A DNA stretch of 64,000 nt from Aedes albopictus (taxonomy: Eukaryota; Arthropoda; Insecta; Diptera; Culicidae), in assembly GCF_035046485.1 (NCBI RefSeq), contig NC_085138.1, positions 445,137,204-445,201,203 on the forward strand. Direction: 5' to 3'. Numbering within the stretch: position 1 is the first letter of the stretch; each line of letters begins with the position of its first letter. The notes under the pieces are model-generated. The model worked only from the letters and a program-made list of their open reading frames with translations, did not search any database and was not told the DNA's origin. A program made the translations under genes and the position numbers. Shown piece after piece: positions 1-10,784 of the stretch.

Positions 1-130
1 CATTCGGCCTAATGACCATTCGGCCTAATGACCATTCGGCCTAATGACCATTCGGCCTAATGACCATTCGGCCTAATGACCTTCGGCCTAATGGCCTTCG
101 GCCTAATGACCTTCGGCCTAATGACCCAGC
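1..130. repeat. CATTCGGCCTAATGAC minisatellite
   Basis: Head-to-tail copies of a 16-bp unit CATTCGGCCTAATGAC that becomes a 15-bp variant CTTCGGCCTAATGAC after about base 75. The array is cut by the window start, so its full length is unknown. Open frames over it only translate the repeat. A degenerate relative (CCATTAGGCCGAAC) recurs near 53515-53605. Confidence 0.9.
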
Positions 131-244
131 ATCCCATGTGAGTCATGTGACACATCAAACTGCGGCAATTTGTATAACCTTCAGCATGGTTGACAAATTT
201 GGTGCAAAAATCAACACTGGAGACCGGACATTCCACGATGTCGG

Positions 245-585
245 CCAAAAATCAAGATGGTGGCTTCAAATTCAAGGTGGCGGCTATATAATGGAGTTTT
301 AGGCTCTAAAACCATGCAACATGGGTATATTTTGTGTGGGGAAGATGTCCGGAATCCAAGAATGGCGATCAGAATTTCCAATATGGTGGCCTGAAATCTA
401 AGATGGCGGCTGTTTAATGGTGTTTGAGGCCCTTAAACTATGCAATATGCGTATATTTGGGGAAGATGTCCAAAGTCCAAACCTGGCGACCAAAATATCC
501 AAGATGGTGACCTAAAATCCAAGTTGGCGTCTCCAAATTCAAGATGGCGGGTCCAATTTCAGGATGGCGGCTGCTTAATGGCTTC
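245..585 (+). repeat. AAGATGGCGGC satellite, first block
   Basis: Irregular repeat with units of roughly 130-180 bp. Each unit starts near CCATGCAATATG, runs through a GAAGATGTCCGGAGTCC phrase, then two to four spaced copies of AAGATGGCGGC-like words, and ends in TTTAATGGAGGTTTAGGC. It resumes after the SINE (789-930) and after the foldback element (4555-4940). The core AANATGGCGGC equals the known consensus bound by YY1 (Pho in flies); binding here is inference. Confidence 0.8.
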
Positions 586-788
586 ATGGCCGTGCGGTTA
601 GCGGCGACAGTCGTCTAGGCGTTTCGTAAGCCTCGGATTGCGGGTTCGATTCCCGCTCCAGCGGGGAAACTTTTCGTCAAACGGAGAATTCTCCATTGGG
701 CCACTGGGTGTTATGTATGCTGTCCGTTGTCTCGTGTATGTAATGTTCAGTTTGTGCAGCCTCTGGCTGAAGACGGTGTAGTGTCTTT
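586..788 (+). mobile_element. tRNA-derived SINE
   Basis: About 200 bp inserted into a satellite unit. An A-box-like word (TGCGGTTAGCGGC, 593-605) and a perfect B box (GGTTCGATTCC, 643-653) sit at tRNA spacing, and the first 75 bases resemble a tRNA (GCCGTGCGG start, TCCCGCTCC near the 3' side). A non-tRNA body follows and ends in a T run (about 783-789). These are hallmarks of tRNA-derived SINEs such as Feilai of Aedes; I cannot assign the family. The host satellite phrase TTTAGGCCCTAAAACC continues directly after it. Confidence 0.7.
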
Positions 789-930
789 TTTTAGGCCCTA
801 AAACCATGCAATATGAGTATATTTGGAGTGAGGAAGAGGTCTGGAGTCCAAAAATGGCAACCAGAATATCCAAAATGGCGGTCTAAAATTCAAGATGGCG
901 GCTGTTTAATGGAGGTTTAGGCTCTAAAAC
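789..930 (+). repeat. AAGATGGCGGC satellite, continuation
   Basis: One further unit of the same satellite, from CCTAAAACCATGCAATATG to GGAGGTTTAGGC, with AAAATGGCGGTC and AAGATGGCGGC words. It stops where the hAT-like end begins. Confidence 0.75.
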
Positions 931-1130
931 ACGGGTTCCCAACCGGTGGTCCGCGGCCCCCTGGGGGCCGTGAAGCCAGTCCAGGGGGCCACGATGTAAC
1001 TAAAAAAATTGAAATTTTTATTCTATTTAATGTTTTTAGGGTTAACCACTACCAAACCCCCAACCGCTAGCCTCAAAAGTCACAATTTGAGGAACGAAAT
1101 TTCAGTGTAAAACGAAAACGTGTAAACGAA
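931..1130. mobile_element. hAT-like element end, fragment
   Basis: Begins ACGGGTTCCCAACCGGTGGT, like the CAGGGGTTCCCAACC termini common in hAT elements, followed by a GC palindrome GGCCCCCTGGGGGCC at 955-969. No matching opposite terminus was found before the foldback arm starts, so it is treated as a truncated end, or as the outermost part of the foldback element. Confidence 0.4.
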
Positions 1131-4100
1131 ACGCGGAATATAATCTACACTACTCTTAGAACCACAGAGTACAATTCTGATAACTAAGTAACATTTACTT
1201 GGTGATCAAGGTCATTCAAACTATTCTGGAATTAAGACCTTCAAGCTCTACTCTTGTATCTCATTGCTTTATCGATGTAATTCTTCCACGATTACCTCTG
1301 TTGTATCTCATAATATGTTAGTTTTTCTTTGTGTTCCTTGTGCATCCACTGACATACAAATGATCTTTATGGTATTTGGAAGAGTCGGAAATTACCCAAG
1401 AATTCCTTTAGGCGATCCTCGGAAATTCCTCCAGAAGTCCCTCAGAAGTTCATCGTGATGTTCTCCGAGAATATCTACGAGTTCCTAGGGAATGCCTCAG
1501 GACTTCCCGTGAAATTCTTCAGGAGTTTCCCAGCAGCTTCTCGAAAATTTCATCAGGAGCTATGCTGGAATTCCTTCAGGAGTTCCTCAGGCATTATTTC
1601 AAGAACTTTTCGAAAAACCCTGCAGGAGTTCCTCGGGGATTCCTCCAGAAATTCCCCGAGGAATCCACGGGAGTCTCCCACAGATGTCGCCAGGCATTCC
1701 CTTAAAACTTCTCAAGGAAATTTTCTCAAGAGTACCTCCAGAAATTTCTCCTGGGATTCCTCCAGGAAGTTTTCCAGGGATTCCTACAGTCTTCCAGGGA
1801 TTCCTTAAAGGATTCCTTCAGGAATATCTCCAGAGATTCCTTCGCGAATTCCTCCATGGATTCATCAAGGAATTCATTCAGGTATTCCTCCAGGAATTCC
1901 TATCCACTCCTTCATTAATTCATCCAAGTTTTCCACCAACAGCTAATCTAGGGATTTCTTCAGTATTCAAGGGATTTTTCCAGGGAATACTTCAGGAATT
2001 TTTCCAGAGAATTTTTCCGGGTAATCTTCCCGGTTAATTTCTCCAAAAATTCCTCCAGGAATTTCTTTTGGAAAAACTGCTGATTTATCTATGAATTCAT
2101 CAAGGGATTCCTTTAGAAATTCCTCCACGGTGTCCTCCAGAAATATTTCAAGGAGTTCCTCCAGGAATTCCTCCACAAAATTATTCCAGTATACCTCCAG
2201 CAATTCCAACAGGGGTTCTTCCCGGAATTCCTCCTTAAAGTCTTTCAAGAATTCCATCAGTCATTCCTCCAGGGATTCCTCCAGGCATTCTTTCTGGATA
2301 TACTAAAGGATATATTTCAGAAATTCCTCCAGCGAATACTCCAGGAGTTCCTTCAAGAATTACTCCAGGAATTTCTCTTGGAGTTAATCTACGAATTCCT
2401 CCTGGAATCACTACAGGAAATCATCTAGGAATTCCTCCGGGAAACACCTCGGGAATTCCTTCAAAAAATATTCTAGGAATTCCTCCAGGAATAACTGCAG
2501 GAATTCCTACAGGAATTGCTGTAGGAATTACTACAGGAATTTTTCCAGAAATTCCTTCAATTCCAGTTCTTGCGGGAAAAACCTAACGTGAATTCGGAAT
2601 TACTCGCATGAATTACTCCATGAATTCTTACAGGAAATACTTTATTAAATACTACAGAAATTCCTCAAAAAAATATGAAAAACATAACTTCAAAATTTCC
2701 TGGCAGTTCAAGCAAATTCTTAGGAATTCCTCTAGGAATTTCCCTGGGAAATTCTTTAAAAAGTCCTTCAAAAATTACTGCATGAATTCTTGCAGAAAGT
2801 ACTCCAGGAATTCCTCCAGGGTATTCTCCAGACATTTCTTCAAGAAATTCTTGAAGAAATTCCTGGAAGTATTCTTGTAGGAATTCTTGGAGGAATTCCT
2901 GAAAAAAATCTTCAAGGAATTCCTGAAAAAAATTCCTAGAGAGATGCTTGGAGGAATTCTTGAAAGATTTCTTGCAGGTATTCTTGGAAAGGAATTCTAG
3001 AAGGGATTGTTGGAGAGGTTCTTGGTAGATGTCTTGGAGCAATTCCTGGACGAATTTTTGGAGGATTTCCCGAAGGAATTCTTGGAGGAATTCCTGGAGG
3101 TATTCCTATAGGCATTTCAGGAGGAATTTCTGAAGGTTTTAATTGAAAATCCCTGGAGGAATTTCCAGAGAAATTTATAAAGGAATCCCTGGCAAAATTC
3201 CGGGACGGATTCTTGGAGGAATTTTGACATAAATATTGGAGAAAGCTCTTGGAGAAATTCTTATTAGAGTTCCTGTTGAACATCTTAAAAGAATTTCTGG
3301 AAAAATTCCTGGATGGATTCTTGAAGGAATATCTGGAGAAATTCCTGGAGGAATTTTTGGATAATGTTTTGGGGGAATTCTTGAAGTATTTCCTTGAGAA
3401 ATATTGGAGGAATTCTTGGGAGAAGTCTCGGGGCAATTCTTGGAGAAATCCTTGCAGTTATTCTCGATGGAATCCCTGGAGTTGTCCCGGGAGTATTTTC
3501 TTGAGGAATTTCTGGAGGTTTTATGAATAATCTAAGAGGTATTCATAAAGGAATTTCTGGAAGATTTTTCAAATGAATTTTTGAAGGAATTTCTTGAAAA
3601 ATCCCTGGAGGAATTTCAGGCAAAATTCCTGAAGGAATTATTGGCAGAAATCTTAGAGGGTTCTCTGGTGAAATTCTTAGGGAAGGTCCAGTAGGAGTTT
3701 TTGAAATTCTTGGAAGAATTCTAGGGGACTTCCGTGGAATCCTCTGGGAATTTTCGGATGAATTCCTGAGGAACTTTCGGAGGAATTCCAGCATACCTCC
3801 TGATGAAGTTTTCGAGAAACTGCTAAGAATCCGCTGAAGAATTCCACGGGAAGTCCTGAGACATTCCCTAAAAACTCGTAGAAGTATTCTTGGAGAATAT
3901 CACGATGAACTTCGGAGGGACTCCTGGAGGAATTCCCGAGGAATGCCTAGAGGAGTTCTTGGGTAATGTCCGACACTTCCAAATACCATAAAGATCATTT
4001 GTATGTCAGTGGATGCACAAGGAACACAAAGAAATACTCAACATATTATGGGATACAACAGAGGTAATCGTGGAAGAATTACATCCATAAAGTAAAGAAA

Positions 4101-4237
4101 TACAAGAGTAGAGCTTGTAGAGCTTGAAGGTCTTAACTCCAAAGCAGTTTGGATGATCTAGGTCACCAAGTGAATGCTGCTAAGTTATCAGAATTGCACT
4201 CTGAGGTTCTAACAGTAGCGTAGATTATATACCGCGA
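1130..4237. mobile_element. 3.1-kb foldback element with GGAATTCC interior
   Basis: The outer 300 bases form an inverted repeat. 1130-1440 reads in reverse complement at about 3950-4237, including shared words such as ACATACAAATGATCTTTATG and TAATTCTTCCACGATTACC. Between the arms lie about 2.5 kb of degenerate repeats around the palindrome GGAATTCC. They read mainly as TTCCTCCAGGAATTCC up to about 2870 and as GGAATTCTTGGAGGAATTCC afterwards, so the whole element is one large inverted structure. There is no coding gene: open frames such as 1967-2257 and 2936-3436 are low-complexity products of the repeat. Confidence 0.8.
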
Positions 4238-4288
4238 GCATTCGCTACAAAAAATATCCTAAGATTTACAGAAATTGTGACCCATACT

Positions 4289-4425
4289 TCAAAATACATT
4301 GGGTCCATTTGTATGCCAGTAGACACCCAAATAGCAACAAATAGAGATACTCGTATTATAATAAGGTACAACAGATACAATCGTGAAAGAATTATGCCGT
4401 TAGAGTGAAGAAAAACAAGAGTAGA
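4289..4425. repeat. Diverged third copy of the foldback arm
   Basis: Same order of words as the right arm at 3988-4110 (CATTTGTATG, CAGTRGAYRCA, ACAACAGA, GTGRAAGAATTA, CAAGAGTAGA) but clearly diverged. It lies in the same orientation just outside the element. It may be an older insertion or a tandem duplication of the arm. Confidence 0.6.
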
Positions 4426-4554
4426 TCATGCATTTCTTTGCACAACTATTCCCCTTGACTATAAAAAAAATCCGGGGTAAAATGTTATAAAACATAGAAG
4501 AAATTGCATTTCTACCAAAAGTAGATCGTCTCGGATATTTACGGGTTAAATAGA

Positions 4555-4940
4555 GTTTTAGGTCGTAAACCTTGCAATATGGGTGTATTTGATATGAGGA
4601 AGATATCCGGAGTTCAAAAATGGCAACCAGAATATCCAAGATGGCGGTCTAAAATTCAAGATGGCGACTGTTTAATGGAGGCTGAGACCCTACAACCATG
4701 CAATATAGGTTTATTTGGTATAAGGAAGAAGTTTGAACTCCAAGAATGGCGACCAGAATATTCAAGATGGCAATCTAAAATCCAAGATGGCAGCTCCAAA
4801 TTCAAGATGGCGGCTGTATAATAGAGGTGTAGGCCTTAAAATCATGCAATATATCTGGTATGAGGAAAAAGTCTGGGTTCAAGATGGCGGACTTAAATCC
4901 AAAATGGTGGCTCAAAATTTAAGATGACGGCTTTTTCTTA
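4555..4940 (+). repeat. AAGATGGCGGC satellite, second block
   Basis: The satellite of 245-930 resumes: CTTGCAATATGGGTGTATTT, GAAGATATCCGGAGTTC, then AAGATGGCGGTC, AAGATGGCGACTG, AAGATGGCAGCTCC, AAGATGGCGGCTG and AAGATGGCGGAC. So the hAT-like end and the foldback element entered an existing satellite array. Confidence 0.8.
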
Positions 4941-5003
4941 CGAGTTTGAGGATCAAACATCAAAGCTAGATAAACGATATGATTTCTGGTGCCATGAAAT
5001 GGA

Positions 5004-5088
5004 TTTTTGTTTAACGTATTTTTTTTTATTTATGACATTTTACTTAGTGTAAAATGTCATAAATAAAAAAAAATAAGTTAAACAAAAA
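5004..5088. repeat. 40-bp-arm hairpin
   Basis: Two arms of about 40 bp, complementary with one mismatch, around a 5-base loop near 5044-5048. The arms contain ATTTATGACATTTTAC and its complement plus a T9/A9 run. This is probably a miniature palindromic element. Confidence 0.8.
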
Positions 5089-5257
5089 CGTAACGTGCAT
5101 TCGTGTCAGTTTAACGTATGAAAATGCGATATTTATCAACATGTCACTTGAGTTTTGTTGAAATGTGTTTTCGAACGCACGAGATAGGCGCCATTACCGC
5201 TAGGTGGATTAATAAGGGTTTTTAGATAGTTATTTGTGTAATATAAGGTGTGGGTTA

Positions 5258-6003
5258 GACATGTTCACATTTTAGAAAATGTCTCGAATTCCACCGGTCA
5301 AGTAAGTATTTTAATTCTCATGTTAAAAATCTCAATCTCAAAAAAGCTTCTTGCCAAACAATGATTGTTTTTGTTACATTTCATTGATGAATCAGAACGA
5401 TTTGAAAACAGTCATCGTCATCAACAACGAAAAACCAATGCTAACGTGCTCATTTTTTCCATTCGATAGGCGCTTTGTGGTGCTTTTTGGCCCCCTCGGT
5501 GGGTGATGGCGTGTGGCATGGCTTCCAGCATTTTTAAAAATTTATTATAAAAAGCTTCCGGGTAACCTCGATTGGGGATCATCGTGGGATATATTATATG
5601 ATTATCTCCAGAATATTGAGAATATTTCATCTCAGAGAATTTTATGATTCCATGCTTCCCAGGCCATTTTGACTCCAAGAAAACAGAATTTTCGGTACCA
5701 CGTAGAACAAAACTCAATTTATTACTGATAAAACTTGCAAGATTCGTTTAAGTTTGTATGGACGACTTTTGCGGAGTATAATAAGCTTTGATTTCGAACT
5801 ATAATCATTATTGTATGTATTCCGTTCAATAGTTATGATTTTTCAAAGTGTAGAAAAGCCCGAAATTAACAAATCGACTTGAAGCACATCGAAATCTTTA
5901 TCAATCAAGCTGAAAATTTGACCAGAAGTTAATTTTAGCATGAGAATTATGATACTTACTTGACCGGTGGGTTTCGAGACATTTTCTAAAATGTGAACAT
6001 GTC
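5258..6003. repeat. Inverted repeat with 70-bp arms around about 600 bp
   Basis: 5258-5330 and 5932-6003 are reverse complements at about 90 percent; both carry CATTTTAGAAAATGTCTCG and ACCGGTCAAGTAAGTAT. The latter looks like a splice donor (AAG|GTAAGTAT type), so the arms may derive from an exon edge. The interior 5331-5931 has a short reverse-strand open frame (5421-5717) with no recognisable domain. Confidence 0.6.
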
Positions 6004-7706
6004 TAGTGTGGGTCCATTTGGGCAAGGATTGATATGCACGTTTCCCACTGTAAGTCAGGCAATTTTCTACTAATTGACTCTTTTCTTTGTTCATGGTAAG
6101 ATAGGTGCATCATCTAGTTGTGTAACTGTTAGAAATTGTCCTAGGACCTCTGCCCTTGCCTCTGCCCAAATGGTACGATTCGTCATCCAACTATGTACCC
6201 ATTTCAACGTTTGATTGTGTCATGTCCACCGGAACAGATTGCATATTTCTACTAGTTGAATGCTCAGCAGGATGCTTGAACCATTGGGTAAATAATTAGT
6301 AGCATCAGTTCAGAGCAAACATACCTATTGGTACACAAAAGTTGATTCATATTGATTATAGCAATCAACTCGACCAACCGTGTCATAAGCCATCAACGAT
6401 CACCATCGACAACCATCCGTCTCCATGGGAGCGGCTAGTTTCCGCCTACTGGTCTGAATGAAAGAAAGAAATGGGTTTCCATGGAGCCGCATCTCGTTTG
6501 CCATGCCGTAGAAACCTGGAGCGAAATAATCATAGCAAACAGTAGACAGGTTGCTCTCACACCTGGGCATAAACACGCAATTACCAAACAAAACAATTCC
6601 AGGCTTGCACTAACCTTACTTTTGGCCATAAAGCTGCACGGTAGCCCCTGAAGGCATCTAGCAATAAAACGGAAATCGTCCGCCCCTGACCGGTGCGGTG
6701 GTGGTAGATGAGATGCGTGCGAAAACAACAGCCACTGACCGCCCGGTAGCAGCTATCCGTTTACTTGGGTCTTCTTTTACACACCGTTCCCGTGCATAAA
6801 GCTACGGGAAGGTAAGTAAGATTCATTTCGAGTACAGTTGCGTTCTGTTTTTGCCCATGCACTTCATAGGCTTCAACGTTTCTATGAATGGTGAACAGCC
6901 GTTTCCTGTAAGCTATATATGCTTTCATAAAAAGAGTCCAACATTGTTTTGGGGAAAAAAACTTAAATTGCGCGTTTTTTTTCTAACAAAGTTTTAATAA
7001 AGGAACCACAAAACAAAAACGAACCACCACTCAGCACACCTTTTAATAACAAGAAGGTGAGGCAGCCTGCGCGAAGAATTATGTCGGTCAGACGCCACGG
7101 TAGAAATAATAACACGAAATAGAAATAATAATAATGAAGATGTGCGAAGCCCATAATCGGCGCAGTAAAAGCAACGGTAGCGGCGGCCCTCACCTAGGTG
7201 ACGGTAATTAGAGCCTTCCCCCGGGGGGTGAGTGAAACTGATCCACACCGACCGGATGGCAACCGACGACAATAACGGCGCGGCCAACCACGAGAGCGAG
7301 AAACAAAGCTACTGCCAGCAGACTGAACAGACCGGTGACCACCCCCACCGCTGACGCTGACAGGAATCCTCCATTTGGTGCGGGATTAGAATCATCCCTG
7401 GCAATTATTTAGCCATTCGAGCTAATCATCATTCGTCTCTTTCTTCAGTAGTCAGTTTATGTCACCAGTAATACTTTCAGGAGTCTGATATTCCGCACAA
7501 TTGGAGACACATTTGTACCAACAATTTATGGGTTTGTCTTTCCTTTGTTCGAAAACGGCGTCCGTCTATTCAGGACAAACCGATAATCGTCTTTGTAGGG
7601 TCCAGTGAATGCGAAGTAGACTCTCCAGAGGATGACGGTAGGTGCTACCTTGACCAACTAGGTATTCGATACTGCCATGGAAAGTATATTTCAAATAAAC
7701 AACCAA
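6004..7706. other. Spacer without a recognised gene
   Basis: Only a short relic of the CCCAAATGGTAC repeat (about 6168-6180, compare 9449-9667) is recognisable. Reverse-strand open frames at 6400-6728 and 6963-7287 overlap each other in different frames, lack domains and are probably chance. 7190-7370 is GC-richer than its surroundings and could be an old exon or regulatory stretch, but nothing decides it. Confidence 0.4.
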
Positions 7707-8004
7707 TTAAGGGTGTGAACCATTTCGCTTATTCGTTTAACTTTTAGTTAAAATTTGACACTTCGATAGTTATTTTGAAAATAACCCTACTCCCGAGCAG
7801 GGTTAGTCCTGACAGTTCAATAGTTATTTTTTGTTCGCAATGATTCGGCTGCGTACTGTATTTTGTTCCAAATAACTACTCGTCTGTCAAATTTCAAATG
7901 GACCGCCGTCGTGGTTATTTTTTAACTTTTCGATGGCAAATAACTATCCAAGTGTCAAATTTTAACTAAAAGTTAAACGAATAAGCGAAATGGTTCACAC
8001 CCTA
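7707..8004. mobile_element. MITE, AGGGTGTGAACCATT termini
   Basis: About 300 bp with TIRs of roughly 65 bp: the left end runs AGGGTGTGAACCATTTCGCT and on through TTTTAGTTAAAATTTGACAC, and the right end at 7940-8004 is its reverse complement. TTAA stands at the left edge and TTTTA beside the right edge, so the TSD is uncertain. The interior repeats ATAGTTATTTT motifs in both directions. Noncoding. Confidence 0.8.
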
Positions 8005-8292
8005 AAACGAACAAGAGATGAGTTGCTTTTGCAAATTTCAACTCACTAGATGGACAAAAAAATAACTTCCTTATTGTATCAGGTATCAGAAGGCTGGCTC
8101 CCGATCCAAGTAACCACAAGCATTATATCTTAACATTATTTCAATCGTATTATAGGGTATGTGTACCATTGCTTGGCCTAATATGCCAGCCGCCTTGACA
8201 TTTTTGACCATAACTCGTGAATTCATAGCATTAGAAATGATGTATTGACCCTATCACGCACTCTAGGCAGTGCATATTTCTCCAACTGGAAG
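8005..8292. other. Spacer with element relics
   Basis: Contains TAGGGTATGTGTACCATTGC (8153 onward) and the word TTGGCCTAAT, related to words at 8580-8640; probably an older inverted element split by the next MITE. No gene. Confidence 0.35.
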
Positions 8293-8513
8293 TAAGGTAC
8301 ACCGGGGCAAGTTTAAACGGGTGGGGCAAGATGAAACAGCGGGTTAACATGATGTTATCCGATGATAGTGAACAGCTTGAATGCCATAACACATAGTTTT
8401 TGATTCAAACAATCTTTTGGCGAAAGAAAAAAATTCAAATTGTATTGAAATCTATTTCAAAACTTCGTGTTTCACCTTGCCCCACCCGTTTCAACTTACC
8501 CCGGTGTACCTTA
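8293..8513. mobile_element. MITE, AAGGTACACCGGGGCAAG family, copy 1
   Basis: 221 bp. The left end reads AAGGTACACCGGGGCAAG and then GGGTGGGGCAAGATGAAAC; the right end is the reverse complement. The flanks read TA or TAA on both sides. The interior word ACATAGTTTTTGATTCAAAC recurs in a second copy at 59367-59524. Noncoding. Confidence 0.8.
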
Positions 8514-9042
8514 AACTTACGTAAATATTCAAGATATTACTTAATTACGTTGAAAACATTCGATGCGATGGAATGCAACGTTGGTCTACGGTACAAAAGT
8601 TGGCCTATTAGTGGATACAACGTTGGCCTATTGCTTTCCAAGCGCTAGAACCACTTATTCTCTCATTTTTTAATATTTCTACTGAAGTATTATCACTGTT
8701 TGGTCACCAATCTAGCTTTCAAATTACATTTTCGGACCAAATTTTCAAATAACTATAAATAAACCACTTAAACTAAAGCTCTTTCCTAATTTAGTAACGA
8801 AAACAAATTAACCCTATTATTGTGTTATATTTTTACAATCTCCGCACACAAAATCTTTCTTCCTGTTCGTTCTTTCTGCTTTATGCGCAAGTAATGTTGT
8901 TGACGTCACTTTACTGATGGGCCAAGATTTGGGTACATAGTGAAAAAAATGTCCTCAATATTCGGCCCACATTTAATTTGTAAAATAGTTATTTTTCGTT
9001 GAAAACAAATCATGTACTGATTTATCGACCGTATTCTATAAT
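8514..9042. other. AT-rich spacer
   Basis: No gene or complete element recognised. Words GTTGGCCTATT (8590-8635) and GGGCCAAGATTTGGG (8917 onward) suggest the outer arm of an older element. Confidence 0.35.
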
Positions 9043-9352
9043 TAACTTGATGATTTTGTGGCTATATCGAGTCGGGTGCCTGAAACTTTTGCCAGTCTTG
9101 GTAAGGTGGTATGAACTACCAACCAAGCCGATCTGTTTAAAAGCACAGGTCGCACGGCAGAAGTTTCACGCATTCGATGTATTCGTTCAATACATGGCCT
9201 ACTTGCCTAATTTCACCATCTATAAAATTTTTACACTTGTTCGCTACCTAGCGAATTCTATCATATCTATTATTTCATTATTCACTTTGATCTCTACTCC
9301 CTTATACTTATGAGTAGAAAGAGACCGATATAGCCACAAAATCATCAAGTTA
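9043..9352. mobile_element. 310-bp MITE with 27-bp perfect TIRs
   Basis: 9043-9069 (TAACTTGATGATTTTGTGGC plus seven bases) is exactly complementary to 9326-9352. The word TTGAAAACAAAT stands both about 45 bp before the left end and directly after the right end. The open frame at 8999-9313 crosses the boundary and is not a gene. Confidence 0.8.
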
Positions 9353-9448
9353 GTTGAAAACAAATATACAAGTTCAAAATAGCGTCTTTAAATGTTCAGT
9401 TATCGAAAAGTCAATTCGAAATATTCCAGAATCATGACATTTATGATC

Positions 9449-9667
9449 ATAGGGTATTGTACCATTTGGGCAGGTGTACCTATTTTGGGCACTTGCCGCT
9501 ATAACTAAGTCAATTTCAAACCGATTGATTTGAATTTTTGTACATAGTTAGATACTCTACGTGCCTAAATCTATACAAAATTTCAAATCAATCGGTTAGA
9601 AATTGACTTAGTTATAGCAGCAAGTGCCCAAAATAGGTACACCTGCCCAAATGGTACAAGACCCTAT
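9449..9667. mobile_element. Palindromic MITE, ATAGGGTATTGTACCATTTG termini
   Basis: About 219 bp, almost completely self-complementary. Arms of about 100 bp (GGGCAGGTGTACCTATTTTG, AACTAAGTCAATTTC and so on) meet around 9550-9560 with only a few mismatches. It would fold into a long hairpin if transcribed. Confidence 0.88.
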
Positions 9668-10060
9668 GTATAGACTACCCACTAAACCGAAGAATCATGG
9701 CGTCTACAAAAGCTAAACAAAGTGACATTTTCATTCAATTTTAATGCTCCAAAGTGCTAAAATTGAAACGAAATGTTGAAGTTGTTTGGCGCATAGCTTT
9801 TCCGATCTCCAGTTATGCGTGTTTGTTTTAGTTTTTGGTTAACGTTAAGATAGGCTGAACGAGGGGACTACGCCAACGAAGCATCCCGATACCCTAGTTT
9901 AACTAATGCAAGATAACTTTTCTTCTACATCTGTCAAGTAATGAAGCGTTTAATCTACATTATGAAAGCATTGAAACATTCTGGGATTTTGACAGTTCGG
10001 TATAATTCTCTAGGGCTGTTGTTTAATGCTCCATAGCATTACCATGTTAAAAGCTTTATG
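9668..10060. other. Spacer
   Basis: AT-rich sequence with no recognised gene, repeat or RNA. Confidence 0.4.
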
Positions 10061-10302
10061 CACACTAAGAAGAGCTCGGCAAACGCTGGCACCGCCGTGT
10101 CTCAGCAAATATATATACTGAATCTCGGTAAAGAATAATGTTTGTTAGCTGAATTTCGGCAAAATATTTCCTGAACCTCAGCAAACAAACAACACGATTG
10201 CTGAGATCCCGTTGAAAAACGAGTTTGCTGAGTGCTCGGCGGTGCCAATCTCGGTAAAAAGCAAGAAAAATTGCCGAGATTCAGCGAAAAAAATTAAGTG
10301 TG
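10061..10302. mobile_element. MITE with CACACTAA/TTAAGTGTG ends
   Basis: About 240 bp. It begins CACACTAAGAAGAGCTCGGC and ends TCAGCGAAAAAAATTAAGTG before TGTG. The interior repeats CTCGGCAAA/TCTCGGTAAA/TTGCCGAGAT in both orientations, and GGCACCGCC (left) pairs with GGCGGTGCC (right). Confidence 0.7.
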
Positions 10303-10765
10303 TGACAATCAATAATGCAAGCATTTATTACTTTATCCAGCTTTTTACGCTGTGTTGAGGGGTGATTCATTTTTGACGGTTCTTGCCGACAGCCCTTGCA
10401 GCATCACAGTCACCCAAAATTTCAGTTCACTGCTCCACATTTGTCAAATATTTTCATATGGTGTTACCATTGTTACCAGCACAACAAACATCGAAGGAAT
10501 TGCTCCGGAAAAAATCGACAACTGATTCTCGAATGGATTTCATGCAGGATTGTCCGAAATAAATTGCTCAAAGATTCCCCAGAAGTAATTCATGATCCAT
10601 TTCCAGGAAGATTCTCCAAAATGAATTGCTGGAGGATCCTTGGTTCACTGGTAGTGGGAGACATTGTCAGAGGATTCTCGGAAGGAACTATACTGTAGAG
10701 CTCCCCGAGGGAAAATGTCGGAGGATTTTCGATTCCTCCAGCATGCACGTAACTACAGCGATTCA

Positions 10766-10784
10766 CCCCCCCCCCCCCCCCCCC
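10766..10784 (+). repeat. Poly-C tract
   Basis: An uninterrupted run of about 18 C within ATTC(C)nAACCCC. Its length is prone to sequencing error. Confidence 0.9.

Noticed and set aside
1455..3794. Many overlapping Phe/Leu/Ser/Arg-rich frames
   Set aside because: Low-complexity products of GGAATTCC repeats in the foldback element.
6400..7287. Overlapping reverse-strand frames (about 97 codons)
   Set aside because: Different overlapping frames, no domain, no splice context that decides a gene.
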